Below are positions 1 through 12,597 of a DNA stretch of 64,000 bases, piece after piece (position 1 is the stretch's first letter; each line of letters begins with the position of its first letter). The stretch comes from Ilex aquifolium (lineage: Eukaryota; Streptophyta; Magnoliopsida; Aquifoliales; Aquifoliaceae). The DNA lies in the NCBI GenBank assembly GCA_951799425.1, contig OX637401.1, forward strand, positions 21,118,001-21,182,000, in the 5' to 3' direction. Under the pieces are notes generated by a model that was not told the origin of the DNA, searched no databases, and worked only from the letters and a program-made list of their open reading frames with translations. Both the position numbers and the translations under genes were made by a program.

Positions 1-1764
1 TCATCGGCAAGCATAGAATTCTGGCCTTTCGCTTATGTAATATTTCATATATGGACATACTATACCCTTCGTAATTCGCCTTAAAATCATTTGTATTACT
101 AGCTCAGCAGTTGGAGTGAATTTGCCATACTTGAATTTATTTTGGGTTCGAGATGAATCTCGAGTTTAATCGATACCAACTATGATTTACAGATAATTGT
201 TTATTTCTAAATTTTGCTCAATATATGAGTCCAAATTCCTCATCATGGAAAAAGAAAAAGAATGTCGGTGTTTAGAAAATTGCCAAGTCAAATTTTTTTT
301 TTTGGGTTAATAGTATTTTTTATTCTTAAAGTATATATTTTTTGTCAGTTTAGTCAAGACTCTACTTGACGCCGAGATGAGGTACCGTAGGAGATTCCAC
401 AGCAAAAATCATTCATAAGATATTCAAACAGAGCATGACTACACAGATAGAGACACTACATAGAGAGACAAAGGTTGTGTGATTCTTTGTGTGTGTGTAT
501 CTATGTGTATTTGAAGTTGTTTTCCATCTCACTCTATAGACATATATGTGTGTATCTGTGTGTGTTAATCACTGTTGGGTAACAAAATCCTCTATGTTGT
601 GGCTCTGTAGTAAGCGATGGTCATGTGATTGGTAGTACACACAGAAGAAGGTATACAATGACACTAGAAAATGTGGAAAGTATCAACTGTGTACTACACA
701 GAAGAAACCAAACAAATGACACAGCCAACGATGGATTACAAAGACTCATGTTGGGTAGGAGTGAAGCAAAAAGCGACTCGCCAAAAATTACCCACCACCA
801 TACAAACCTACAAACAGCTAGATACAGACAAAGAGAGCGACATCCACCAATTAACCCACAACAGCACACACCTCCATACACCGACATACCCCAAACTGCT
901 CGCATCCGATACATAATTTTTTCCATGTATATATATTTGTACACAGAGAGAGGGCGAGAGATATATAGAGAGAGATAGATATAGAGAGAGGAAACATACC
1001 TTGCCCTTGCTAATGAAGGAGTTTGCGCTGTTCTTGGGGGGGGGGGGACCATTGAAAAGGGGGAAGATACGATAAAAAACCTCAATTTTGTGGTGTTCAG
1101 GGGTGTAATGGTAAAATCCTCCCTCAATCCTGTCGGCAAGCATAATCCAAAAGTTTTGGTGGGATTTGTATATCCTCTTGAGAAAGGATAAAGAAGCTCA
1201 AATACTACGGCCGAGTTTTTCAAAGGCTACGATTGTCTAGCCTTAACTTTCCTTGTCAAACCAAAGATAAATGGGCCCCACCTTGTTTTTATCCAATTCA
1301 AGTGATGTAATCCAGATTTATCCACCATACCAAACACCCCCAAAGAGTTTTAATCCCTTAACAGTATTAGTGTCTAAAGTCTTACAAAAACAAATAAGGA
1401 TGTCAATTGTGTCGAATCATATCGTGTGACCTATGTATCATATCTTTTTCTGTCATATTATATCATTATTATTCTTTTTGTGTCAATTTTATAATCATAC
1501 GTGTCAAATTGGTACCAACGAGTTAGCGTTAGAGTTCACATCTTACATAAAAACACGAGAAATTGTCACTATCCTTGCAAGACCTTGTTGGAGGGTCACA
1601 TTTGGTCCACCTGTTACCCCCAAGCATCCTCCCTCGTTAATCGTTATCAGCCTCAAATACCCCTCACTCTCTCACCTAGCACAAAACAATAAAAAATCTT
1701 CCCCTCCTTGTCTTCGTCTCCGTATATATGCATGTGGAGGTCTGAAAGGCCATCATTCAAGAAA
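1..1764. other. P450 upstream flank, no gene seen
   Basis: No coding region is convincing here. The open frames are short, overlap on both strands and match no family I recognise. A GA/TA-rich microsatellite lies at about 942-990 and a 12-nt G run at 1036-1047. A TATA-like stretch (TATATATG, 1723-1730) lies only about 35 nt before the P450 start codon. It would give a very short leader, so it is only a weak promoter candidate. Confidence 0.5.
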
Positions 1765-4700
1765 ATGGACAGAATTTTCAGTTTCAGCTCACTTTTGGTT
1801 TGTTGCTTTTCTGCTATTGTTGTTGTTGTGGTAGTATGCTCATGGAGGGTGTTCAATTGGGTGTGGTTGAGACCAAAGAAACTGGAGAAGCGACTCAGGG
1901 AGCAAGGCCTCAGAGGAAACTCCTACAGGCCGCTGTTCGGAGACCTCAAAGAGCTCACCACCATGTTCAAAGAAGCCAAATCCAAGCCCATCAATCTGTC
2001 GGACGATATAGTGCCACGTGTCTCGCCTTTCATCCATAAAACCATAATGAAATATGGTATGTCTCGCAAATTCAATCTCATATGGAATTAAAATCATAAA
2101 AATGTTCTCTTTTTCCTAACTATTTTCAAGAGCAACTTGGGCAAGTTGATGGGTCAGGATTAAGTCAAATTTGGGTTCAGGTAGGTTCGTCAATCATCAA
2201 AAACCATGTAGATTCAATTTATTATCTACTAGTTCCCTCGCATATATAGTATAAAATATATAGGGTAAATTATACTCGTACGGCTTGACATTTGACTTTA
2301 TTACACGGATATCCCCTTACGTTTCAACAATTACACTGAGACCCTAATGATTAGATAGAGTTAACTATTTTAATAAAAAAGACTATTTTGCCCTTCTGTT
2401 TAACACACACTCAAACCCAAACCCAAACCCTATCACTATCCCCTCCAGGGCATTTTCTCTCTCTCTCTCTCTCGACGAAGAAGAAAATCATCAGTCTTCT
2501 CTGTCTCCCTCAGCCCATCTCTGTGTGTGAGTGTATATATAATCTTTTTATTAAGATAGTTAATTCCGTCTAACAATTGGGGTCTTAGTGTAATTGTTGA
2601 AACGTGAGGGGTGTCCATGTAATACAATCAAATGTCAGAGGGTGTGAGTGTAATTTATCCAAATATATATTAGTAAATAAAATTGGTTTGAATTAGACTT
2701 ATTAAATTAAGACAGTACTCAAGTTGGATTCCCGCAGCTTGACAGTGTGACCCGAGTCAAGGGCGGAGCTACTGTTGGTCCAGGGGGCAAGTGCGATTTT
2801 TTTTTTTTAGCTTCTAAGTGCTCCAAGTTCTACCCACCTAAAACAAACTAAAAATTACTGAGTTCATTCAAAATAATTTACTAAATTGGGTCCACAAACT
2901 CTTAAATTTTTTAAAATTGTGGCTTAATCGAAATTGGTCACCATTAGAAATTGGAATTTAGTGTTTTTGTATTTCAATTTACTTGAATTTTTTGGTAAGT
3001 TGTGCACTTATATTTGTTCCTACTATAATTTCTACTGAAATACATTCTCCTTTAATATATTAGCGATAAAATTACAGTAAAAATTGTATTTATTCTTGTA
3101 TTTGCTTTCTATTACAATTGCTTCATATTTATTCTTTTTATTAATTATTTGAAACAATCACGGAGAATACTTTAAAAGAAAATCCGAGTTAGAGTTATTA
3201 TCACTTACAAAAAGAGGTATTAATGAATTTTTATGTATTATATATAATTTGAAAAATTTATATGTATTATTTATTTTAATTCACTAGTTGGTATACACGT
3301 GCGTTGCACGTGAACTATTTTAAATCATAATTTTTATAAGAAATTGAATTTATTAATTGAATAGAAACCACAAAATAAGTTTATATTTTGGTTTTAACAT
3401 CATGATTTATCATTTTTGTTTTTATTTATTATTTTGTTTTTATAGTGAGTTTGCAGGTTTTGAAATGCACAATTTACGAATATAGAAACATAAGACAAAT
3501 AAAAGAGTAATTTGGAATATGAGTTGCATACCCTATAGACAATTTAATTAAAAATTCAAGAGATGATACACTTGTTGAAATATATACCCAACGCACCAAA
3601 AAAATAAGTTATCAAAAACTTTAAATGATAATGGAGGGCCACGAAGCACAAAAAATATAACATGTGAATCTAAAATCACCCTAGCCTATTACTTGCTTAA
3701 GTCATGCACCAACCATGTGGTGACCATGTATCATGACCAAATATATAAAAGCTCAATTGCATCATAATAAGCTCAATAGTCTCTAAGCTAAATAAAAGGA
3801 TAAATTAATTTGCAAATTTTCAAATCAATATTTTATTTCTTCAATACGCTTATGACGGGTGATACTCTACCAATAACCTAGCCTAGGAGCAATGCTATTG
3901 GGACATAATTTATGGACATAATTTGGGGACATAATGAGTTGTCACCAATGATATGATAATGAATTCATTAATGCTATAATGGGACCCATCATTAAATACA
4001 TTTCACTATCATATCATTGGTGACAACTCATTATATCCTCAAATTATGTCCCTCAATTATGTCACAATAGCATTAGTGCCTAGTATATTCCTTCATCCTA
4101 ATATATCACTCAAATCTTATAGTTGACTCAGATTGTGATTAATTACAGTCTTAATAGTCTATTAAGCTGAGAGCTATTAGGTTAGACTTGTCCCGAAATA
4201 TGTATGGTAAATACATATTCAAGCAAACCAATACCAATTACAATTGTTGCTAGGCACGAACACTAATGATATGATTCTTTTATCACAAACAAAATGTTAC
4301 AGCCTGGGAAAACTGCAACAAGACAAACAAAGAATTGTATATGATATATATAATTGAGGCTCTGGCCGAGATTTAAGATTTCAATAAAATCTCATGTCAA
4401 CAAAAAAAAAAAAGAAAGAAAAATTTTATAATTGTTACTTCGTCATTTGGATTTTTTGGACTCTATCGGATAGTAAGAGCATCTCCAATAGGGGAGGCAT
4501 ATGGGGTGGCATACCCCATATGCCACCCCAAATTCAAAAAAGTGCACTCCAATAGGGGTGGCATATGGGGTTGTAAAATGGCACCAAGGCCTTTGGGGTG
4601 CCATATTTGGCAACTCAGGAGAGAGAAAATGAGGGGTGGCAAATGGATTGGTGAATGTAGATCCGTTAGATGAATATAGATCCAACGACTCATATAGATT

Positions 4701-7700
4701 GATGAACAAAAATATTAAAATGGCACCCCATTTTGGCACCTACCATTGGAGCAAAAACACTATTCAGGGGTGTCAAAACACTGTTCAAAGTTGCAAAATG
4801 GCATTTGGCACCCCATTTTTGGCAACTACTATTGGAGTTGCTCTAAGAACTTCAAGCAACCCTTCATTCTTATTGCATTCTTATTGCTGCCATGTTACTT
4901 GCAAAGTCATCCATGTCGTCCCTCCATTTTAACTTTTTGTCATCTTTCCTCAATAAGTAATGTTCATCACCTTTCATCTACTTGCATATATAAAAAATAT
5001 AGTTTAGAGAAAATAAACACAAAATAAAACTTAGAAATTGAGTACATAAATATAACACAAAACCTAAATGCAAGAATTTCAGACACCTTTTATCAATTTT
5101 CGAACCATAATATACAAAAAGAACAATCTAAGATTCGAAATAGTGACCACGTCATAGAATTAGAAAAGTTCGTGAATACAAAATGTGAAGGTTAGCCAAG
5201 AAACCATTCAAACCAAGATAATAAGAACTTATAAGAACACCCCATAATAGAACGTTAGAAGAAAAACAACACGATAGATTAAACCAAACAATGATTTGTA
5301 TATTCAAATAATTTTATCTGCAACTAACCCCACTTTATGCTTGCTTTATTTCTTCCTTCTGTCCCTCCATAAACAAATAGCAATTGAAAGATTTGAAAAC
5401 ACAAAAAGTGAAAAATACCTATTTTAAGCTATTACTGTGTGCTCCTTGACCAGATTTGACATATCTCAAGCTTTCAACCCTGAAAAAATAACATCTATGC
5501 TTTTAGATTGCCAAATTATACATGGGAATGGAGATTTGAAGCGTTATTAGTATCCCAACAGTCCATATAAATTGAGAGTTTGTAACATTCACAATTACAA
5601 GTAATATTAATGAATTTATTAACAAAAACTCATTTATTATCAAAGGAAGATCAAAGGATGTAGGACGTGATTCAAATTATAACAATAGTAGAGGATAAAA
5701 TAGGAATTCAAAAGTTTTTCTTGTTCAGCCACATTTAGAAGTCTTATAGATAGATTATAGATAAGAAATCAAAAGTTATAACTTATAATTAATGTCCACC
5801 CTCCACCCTTGACTCGAGTATTACCCGCGAGTTGCCTCACGTTTATTTTCCCGTGAGTTGCCTCCCTTTTTTCTGTTGCAACGAGAATTAGACCTTGATC
5901 GTCACCCACCCTTTTGAGTCTCACACCAGCGCACTATGACATCAGCTTACTAGTTATAATTTCATTTTGAAACTAAGTCTTATTCCTTTCTTTCTCTTCT
6001 TTCTTCTAATCTTCGATCAACCTAACCTTGAATGTGCATTTAAACATAATCAAGGTTTTACAATCTTTGGAAAATTGGGAATGCAACATTCATCATGTGA
6101 TAGCTAAGTATTTTTGTGCGTGTGTGTGTGTTTTTTTAAATATAGGTGGCTGTAACTTGCAGGTAAAAATTCTTTTATATGGCTTGGGCCTAGACCAGCG
6201 GTGATCATCATGAACCCTGAACTTATCAAAGAAGTTTTGTCTAAGCATTACGACTTTCAGAAGCCTCAGAGTACTCCACTAACCAAGTTGCTGGCAACTG
6301 GACTCGTCACCTACGAGCGCGACAAATGGACCAAACACAGAAAACTAATCAATCCTGCTTTCCATCTCGAGAAGTTGAAGGTAATTTTTGATCCTGTCTA
6401 ATTGCATTGTTTAATATTTGATCCTGTCAAATCCAATAAGAAGATTTTTTCTTTTTCTTTTTTTTTTACTTTTCTTTTTATACAATGTAGCATATGGTAC
6501 AAGCCTTTTATATGAGTTGTAATGACATGATAAGCAAATGGGCAAATATGGTCTCAATAGCGGGGTCAGGTGAATTGGATGTATGGCCTTTTCTCCAAAG
6601 TTTGTCGAGAGATGCAATTTCGCGTACAGCATTTGGGAGTAGCTATGAAGAAGGAAGAAGAATATTTGACCTACAGAAAGAACAAGCTGAGCTTGTAATG
6701 CAGGCTGCACAGTCAATTTACATTCCAGGATGGAGGTAAAAAAATTGATTTGCAATATAGAAAATGATGTTATATGTTGAAATCACTCATGAATTTTTTT
6801 TTTTGGCACCTCTTTTGCCCCCTTGTTGGTCCTTGGTCCTTACTCTATGTTTAGGTTTGTGCCTACTAAAAGGACAAGACGAATGAGGGAAATTGACAAA
6901 GAAGTGCAAGCTTCAATTAGGGCTATTATTGATAAAAGAGTGAAGGCAATGGATGTAGGGGAAGCTAGCAATGATGACTTACTAGGTCTATTATTGGAAT
7001 CCAACTTCAAAGAAATTCAACAACATGGGAACACAAATTTTGGAATGACGACAAAAGAGGTCATTGAAGAGTGCAAGCTGTTTTACTTTGTTGGGCAGGA
7101 GACCACCTCTTTATTGCTTGTGTGGACGATGGTTTTGTTGTGTAGGCATTTGAACTGGCAAACTCGTGCTAGAGAGGAAGTCTTGGATGTCTTTGGTAAC
7201 GACAAACCAAATTTGGATGGGTTAAATCACCTGAAAGTCGTAAGTATCTTCTTTGCACATGAAGTGAACATATGATCAAGTTCTGGACATAATGCTGTGA
7301 TTTTTAAAGTTGTCAAGTATCCTTGTTTGACACTACATGAACAAAACAAATGAAAATGTTTAACATTGCTTACCCAAAAAAAGACATGTAAAGTAGGGTG
7401 CAGATGTTTGGTTGACAATAGGGTTGGATGAGATGATTCAAACCTCTTAAGAAATATACGATAATTGTGGATATTATGGTGTATAATTAGTTAGCAGGTA
7501 TTCATCTCATGTGCGCGGTAATTAGAACTCCAACAAGGTTGTAAGCATCAGAGATATCAATCTATTTAAAGCGTTGTTGCTCAATGGACACCGAGCCTTT
7601 CAACCTTTTATCATATAAAAGACCAAGTAACATAGGGTCCTTGGTTGATGTCATGGTTAGGCTTTAAGGGTAGACCTTCATTGAGGTTTTTCTCAACCAA

Positions 7701-8510
7701 AGCTCATATCATTACCACTGCTAAATGTCAATTTTAGTTGTCACTTAATACATTCTACAATTAAGAACGAAAACTGGATGAATGCAAAAACATAATAATA
7801 TCTTTTCTTGGAGTACTTTCCTCTAGAGAGATTTTTCTTGTAAGGCATGAAGCCAAAAGAAAAACGAAATTACAAAAAGAACCTACTTTTGAGCATAACT
7901 TATGCATGATGGATATTGGATTTGTTATGGGGAAATCAAGTTTGTAAGTTAATGCTATATCTTCATTCGATTCATTAGTTTTTTTTTAAATAAATCTCTT
8001 CCTGTCTTAATTTCCCGTCAGTATATCAGTTAATAGACAAAGTAATACTCATTTTACTTACAACTCTTACAATATCTTTCACAGGTAACCATGATTTTGT
8101 ATGAAGTTCTGAGGTTATATCCACCTGTTGTTACCCTCACTCGAACTATTTATGAAGAAACCAAATTAGGTGAAATATCCCTTCCAGCGGGAGTGCAACT
8201 CTCATTACCAATACTACAATTGCATCATGACCATGACTTATGGGGTGATGATGCAGAAGAATTCAAACCAGAGAGATTTTCTGAAGGCGTGTCAAAGGTG
8301 AACAAGGGGCAAGTCTCCTATCTCCCTTTTGGCTGGGGACCACGGATATGCATTGGACAAAACTTCGCAATGTTAGAAGCAAAAATGGCATTGACTATGA
8401 TTCTACAACATTTCTCCTTCGAGCTATCACCATCCTATGCACATGCTCCTCATACAATCATAACCCTTCAACCTCAGCACGGTGCTCACCTAATTTTACA
8501 TAAACTGTAG
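1765..8510 (+). CDS. Cytochrome P450, CYP72A-type, five exons
   Basis: Exons 1765-2056, 6163-6380, 6491-6735, 6855-7239 and 8085-8510 join in frame at GT/AG borders to give 521 codons, the normal length for plant CYP72A enzymes. Seen in the protein: an N-terminal membrane anchor (about residues 8-30) followed by [12 protein letters not shown], a very typical CYP72A start; an I-helix oxygen-binding site VGQETT (about 331-336); ExxR as EVLR (387-390); PERF (442-445); and the heme loop [11 protein letters not shown] with the cysteine ligand near residue 469. No stop or frameshift is visible, so the gene looks functional. Family knowledge: CYP72A enzymes are ER-bound monooxygenases using a reductase partner, and they oxidise terpenoids such as iridoids, triterpenes and gibberellins. 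The substrate cannot be read from the sequence. The start was chosen at the ATG preceding the hydrophobic anchor; an upstream in-frame ATG at 1708 would add a non-hydrophobic 19-residue extension. Intron 1 is 4.1 kb and packed with MITEs, while introns 2 and 3 are about 110-120 bp and intron 4 is 845 bp. Confidence 0.93.
2263..2660. mobile_element. Foldback MITE, Mutator-like, in P450 intron 1
   Basis: The two ends are long imperfect inverted repeats of about 110 bp, starting GGGTAAATTATACTC on the left and reading GGATAAATTACACTC from the right. The 9-bp sequence AAATATATA flanks both sides (2254-2262 and 2661-2669), the target duplication size of Mutator-like elements. The centre holds a CCCAAA repeat and a CT-rich stretch resembling a plant 5' UTR. 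The end sequences resemble the elements at 26699-26945 and 40529-41544. Confidence 0.75.
3887..4077. mobile_element. Short inverted-repeat MITE in P450 intron 1
   Basis: A 191-bp near-palindrome. The left arm from GAGCAATGCTATTGGGAC is repeated in reverse on the right, where the end reads CACTAATGCTATTGTGAC from the other strand, and the arms share GAGTTGTCACCAATGATATG. GCCTAG flanks both sides (3881-3886 and 4078-4083), a likely target duplication. A second copy of the family is at 41637-41797. It could fold into a long hairpin RNA if transcribed within the intron. Confidence 0.7.
4477..4843. mobile_element. PIF/Harbinger (Tourist-like) MITE in P450 intron 1
   Basis: 367 bp with terminal inverted repeats GAGCATCTCCAATAG and, from the other strand, GAGCAACTCCAATAG. 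TAA lies directly outside both ends (4474-4476 and 4844-4846), the 3-bp target expected for PIF/Harbinger elements. Inside are repeated GGGGTGGCATATGGGG-like motifs in both orientations. No transposase, so non-autonomous. Confidence 0.8.
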
Positions 8511-9322
8511 GATTCAAATGTTAGCAACACCAATGATCATGCTGTTCAAACGGAAGGGAAATCCCTTTTTAAACAAAAAATGCTAAAGCGGCAGATCGGG
8601 AAGAAGGAACTTATCCCGGAGAAGATTTAAAAGATTGAGAGATTTCTATTAGAAGGCTCTTGTCTAGGTAAGTTTGTGCTATACCTTTCTCAGTGTGTGG
8701 ATTACTAGTTCGGATCTGGTTATAATGTACTGCAGAAATAATATTCATATGCATAGTTTGTTGAAATTATATCTCAAAGTTGAACTTCAAGGAACACGTC
8801 TTGCCTATGTGATTTTATGTTATCATACAAAGTTATCCAGGGATTGCCATATGAACCATGGAATATTTGGTCCAATCCTTTTAATTATCTAGTCTATGTT
8901 TGGGCTAATGTTACAATGTCCTTAAAAGATTTTAAAGGTTATAACTTCATATTCTGAAATAGAGGGTGTACTTTGGAATATTGTTCAGGTTATTTTATTG
9001 TAATGTTTGAGTCGCATGAACAATCTCTGTTTACACCTCATAGTAGTGGGAGCTTCGTGTGCTCGCTTGCATATTTTATTATATATCAAAGGCTTACGGT
9101 GTCCATTTAATTTCTCAAAATTGTTGCAGAATGCCCCGATAGCCAAAGACATTAGTTTCATCTATGCAGTTGATCACAGACCAATACACTTTCACAGCTG
9201 GAATCTGGACGACCTTGGGCTATTTTAGGTCAAGTTAGTAGTGTTGAGAAATTAAATGGTTGATTTCATACTTTCAATTTGAACGGTTGGAGTGTAACTA
9301 CTTTACTTTACCTTGGTTAGCT
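8511..9322. other. P450 3' flank, no gene seen
   Basis: This contains the presumed 3' UTR and then AT-rich intergenic DNA. The small open frames at 8674-8892 and 9007-9228 have no recognisable domain. I see no repeat structure of note until the hAT-type element begins. Confidence 0.5.
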
Positions 9323-9330
9323 GCTCTAGC

Positions 9331-10335
9331 TAGGGGTGCAACTTAGGTGGGTTGGCCGGGTTAGATAGTCAACCCTAGGTATATAATTTTCAATCTTAAC
9401 CCTAATCCTAACCCGAGTTAACTCGATGGACTCAACCCGAGCACTGCCCGAGTTTAATTCGGGCCGGCTCAGGTTGAATTCGGGTTTATAATTTCGGGCT
9501 GATTTCGGGTTATTTTACGGATTCAATTCGAGGTGAAACGGATCTGAGAGACGGATTTTGCATGCCCTTTCAGAACCACCCCTTGCAAAGCTTCCTTAGC
9601 AGATTTTGCATCCTCGATTCGACGGAAGTACACGAATGCAAAGCTTCGCGCCACGTAAGAGGCAATGCCGTCCAACATTGAATGTGTTTCCGGCTTGTCG
9701 GGGTCCTTTGGATTATGAATCGGTTTCATGAATTTGTTCGGCGGAGGCATTGTCGTAGAAAGAAACCCTAGAAAATATGGGAGGTTTGGAGACTGGGAAG
9801 GGAAATGAATTGTATTACGCAAGAAGAAAAAGGTATCTATATGTAGATATACGAAGGGGTGTGTGTGTGTGTGCAGGGAGGAGAGAGAGAGAAAGAGGGG
9901 CCTCTCGACGACAAGAAGAGAAGGAAAAGAGTAGATGAGAACGAAGGAAGAGTACAGACCAAAAGAAAAAGAACGAAGGAAGGTAAAAGGCAAGGAGAGA
10001 AGAGAAGGGGGGCAAGCTGGCAGATATGCATGGCTCTCTATAAGTGGATCTGAGAGTGAGAGTGAGAGTGAGAGAGTGAGAAACGGATTTGAGAGATTGA
10101 GAGTGAGTGAGGGAGGCGCAAACTTCAGATTAACCCTAGGGATAAAATTGTATTTATATAGTTATTAATTCGGGTTGAACCCGATGTCTCAACCCGAGAC
10201 CCGTCCAAATTGAATTCGGATTGAAATTTTTTGACTCAAGTTCAACCCAAGTATTACAAATTCTAACACAAGCCCTAATTTTTTCGGATTGGGTTCGGGT
10301 TGAAATCGGGTTAGTCGGCCCAAGTTGTACCCCTA
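9331..10335. mobile_element. Non-autonomous hAT-type transposon with captured gene fragment (Pack-type)
   Basis: 1005 bp. The ends are inverted repeats: TAGGGGTGCAACTTAGG on the left and TAGGGGTACAACTTGGG read from the right. TAGGGGTG starts are typical of plant hAT elements. A perfect 8-bp duplication GCTCTAGC flanks it (9323-9330 and 10336-10343), the hAT target size. Both subterminal regions are crowded with AACCCG/CGGGTT motifs in alternating orientation, as expected for transposase-binding zones. There is no transposase. The interior carries an FPA-like gene fragment on the minus strand, preceded by a CT-rich leader. Confidence 0.85.
9523..9750 (-). pseudogene. Captured FPA-like RRM gene fragment
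   Basis: A minus-strand open frame starting at 9750 encodes 75 residues beginning MPPPNKFMKP, then RSFAFVYFRRIEDAKSAK, which carries the RNP1-like core and following helix of an RNA recognition motif, then EALQG. This arrangement resembles the first RRM of FPA, the SPOC-type RNA-binding protein of 3'-end processing and flowering control. The first half of the RRM, where RNP2 should be, is missing between KPETHS and MLDGIASY, so it is internally deleted. After VVLKG the similarity ends and a stop follows. The frame is open further upstream into a CT-rich tract (to 9993) that looks like a captured 5' leader. It lies wholly inside a hAT-type element, so it is a transduplicated fragment. RRM assignment is firm; FPA over another RRM protein is recognition from memory. 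Confidence 0.7.
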
Positions 10336-10376
10336 GCTCTAGCTTGTCAGGAAGTGCATCCAAAAGATGGGCTTGA

Positions 10377-10791
10377 CTACGGTACATGGAAAAAAAATTT
10401 TGTATCATACCTTTAAAATTTATTATTTTAAAGAGAATTTTTATAATTTTTGTTCGTCGTTTTATAACTAAAAAATTATCATTTTTATGGTTGATTTATC
10501 ACTTTTGTGGATATTTTTACTACTGTTGTGGGTATTTTTATTACATTTGTGATAACTATTTTTATCAATTTTCTTATGTATAAAAAAAATTTATCACTTT
10601 TATGGGTGATTTATTATATTTATGGGTGTTTTTATCACATTTATATATGTTTTTACTACTATTATAATAATTATTTTTACCATTTTTTGAGTAACATAAC
10701 AATGATAAAATTATCCATAAATATGATAAAAATTATCACAAATATGATAAATTTTGGTATAACACCGAAATTTTGAATTTTGTTACCATAG
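10377..10791. mobile_element. AT-rich MITE-like element with internal repeats
   Basis: The left end CTACGGTACATGG and the right end read from the other strand, CTATGGTAACAAAA, form an imperfect inverted repeat, continuing to a shared TATACC/CATACC. The interior is made of imperfect repeats of a TTTATCACTTTTGTGGG-like unit. No clean target duplication is visible and no coding capacity is credible. Confidence 0.45.
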
Positions 10792-11259
10792 TGCAGTCCC
10801 CAAAAGAGGGACTTATATCCAAAAAGTCAAAGGTGTCAACTCACCAAAAAGTATACATTTTTTCAAATGGGCTTTTAGGTCTGGATACGCAACTTGGTCA
10901 GTGGGTTAGGGTTAATTAACTCTAAACACAGACTTAAAAAATTTAGTTTATTAGGTTAGGGTTCCTCTTTTGATGTGTAACCTAATTTTAGTTTTATCGA
11001 ATTTTTAGTATAAAAAAAAATCCTCCGATTTTTGAAAAAAATTGAATGTGGTCCCTGTGTTGGCCGAAATATTAAGGAATTGATTAGTTATTAATTTTTA
11101 TTACCCATTTTGCCCTCATCACATGATTTCAACTTAAAATATAGTTTAGTTTCCTTCTTTTTTTTTGTTGCGTTTGTTGGTGAGATTTTTGCGGTATTGT
11201 CTATCAATTTTGAAATTCAAACTGATGAATCAAACTATTTGGACATTATGATGACGTAT

Positions 11260-11490
11260 GACAATCTGTGTTTTTAGTGTACATATCTGACGATCTGTGT
11301 TTTGAGTGTACCTGTCTAACGATTTGTGTTTATGGAGAAGAAAGTACATTAACGATCTGACGATTTGTGTTTATGGAGAAGAAGGTACATTAACGATCTG
11401 TGTTTTAGGGTATCTGTATGACGATTCTATGTTTTAGTGTACCTATCTGACGATCTGTATTTTAGTGTACCTGTCTGACGATTATTATGT
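11260..11490. repeat. Minisatellite, about 28-33 bp unit
   Basis: Roughly seven imperfect copies of a unit beginning ACGATCTGTGTTTTAGTG and containing GTACCTGTCTG. Two adjacent units carry a variant middle (TTTATGGAGAAGAA). The surrounding 10.8-12.0 kb has no gene. It is AT-rich and probably an old decayed element. Confidence 0.65.
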
Positions 11491-11998
11491 ACATGTTATT
11501 TTTTATATTTTTTTATTAGGTGCTCGTTATTTTTTTTATTTTTTATTGCATTACATGTTATTTTTTGCCTCGTAGGTATTTATTTTTAATTGCGTACCTG
11601 TTTATTTTTTAATGTACCTATTTTACAATTTGAGTTTATGGAGAAAAATGTACATTATGATGACGACCCTTTTAGAATAGGTGTTTAAATTAGGTGATAT
11701 CATTATCGTTATTTTTTATAATTGTAAACGGCGTTAGTTATACTCATTGCTTTGACATTTCAACAAGGGCCTAATCCAAAATAAAATTGCCTGAGTGGGT
11801 TTTTTTTAGAATTCTATTGGGCCTATGGACCGGCTTCCTAAAAAAAAATTTGACAGATAGAACCAATTTTGAAGTGAAAATATATAATTTTAATTCAATT
11901 GAGAAAGCACATGGACGATTCAGATTTAATCCACTTTTAATTTAATGGCCCAAATTTCATCTCAATTGTTCCAACTTAATCCAAAGTGAAAATACTAC

Positions 11999-12597
11999 TG
12001 ATGATGCACAAAATAGTCTTGTGCAAGATCAAAAGTCGAGTGTGTGATAAGGTATAATTAAGGGACAATAAATAAAGCAATCAATGGCAGTAATGTAAAT
12101 ATTAAGTCAACACACAGATATATAGTGGTTCGGTCCGGGTGACCTACTCTACTCTGAGAAACGGCAACGGTGGCCGGAGGTCTTTATTGATCAAGCAAGG
12201 TGAACAAGAGAGAGAGCAATGGTTAGCTCCGAGAGAGATACAATAGCTAGGAGAGAGAAAAGTTATGTGTGTGTAGAGATGTGTAGAGGCAGAGCTCAAT
12301 GTGTCCTCTCATGTAGAGAGAACTTACAATTTATAGGCACATGGTATTGGTTAAGGCAGTGACTTGAAGGCAAATGTACTAATTCTCTGGGTGTCTACAA
12401 AAGGTAGTTGCCATAAAAGGTTGTCTTGATCTTCGTGAGGGAGTATCCCGATAATTGCTTTTCATGTACTCTAATTCTTCTTGGACTCCTTGGAACTTGG
12501 GTTGGGCTGGATTTGCAAACTGGGTTTGACCTGCCTTTTAGTTGACTTGGGCTTTCTGAATTTATTGGGCCTAGCCTGGTTAGATTCGGGCTCGTCA
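11999..12597 (-). repeat. 3' LTR of the 12-22 kb element
   Basis: 599 bp, near-identical to 21885-22482. In element orientation it begins TGACGAGCCC and ends CATCA, keeping TG...CA borders. A polypurine-like tract (GGGGCATGAGGGCAAA in element sense) lies directly inside at about 12598-12613. Confidence 0.9.

Noticed and set aside
621-1223. 200-residue minus-strand frame near the left edge
   Set aside because: Low-complexity Ser/Leu/Tyr-rich translation of GA/TA microsatellites, with competing frames on the other strand and no domain.
2401-2430. CCCAAA repeats resembling interstitial telomere DNA
   Set aside because: Units are CCCAAA rather than the plant telomere CCCTAAA, few in number, and inside a MITE.
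9815-10168. Frames on both strands of a purine-rich tract
   Set aside because: Low-complexity GA/CT leader captured with the FPA-like fragment; no independent protein.
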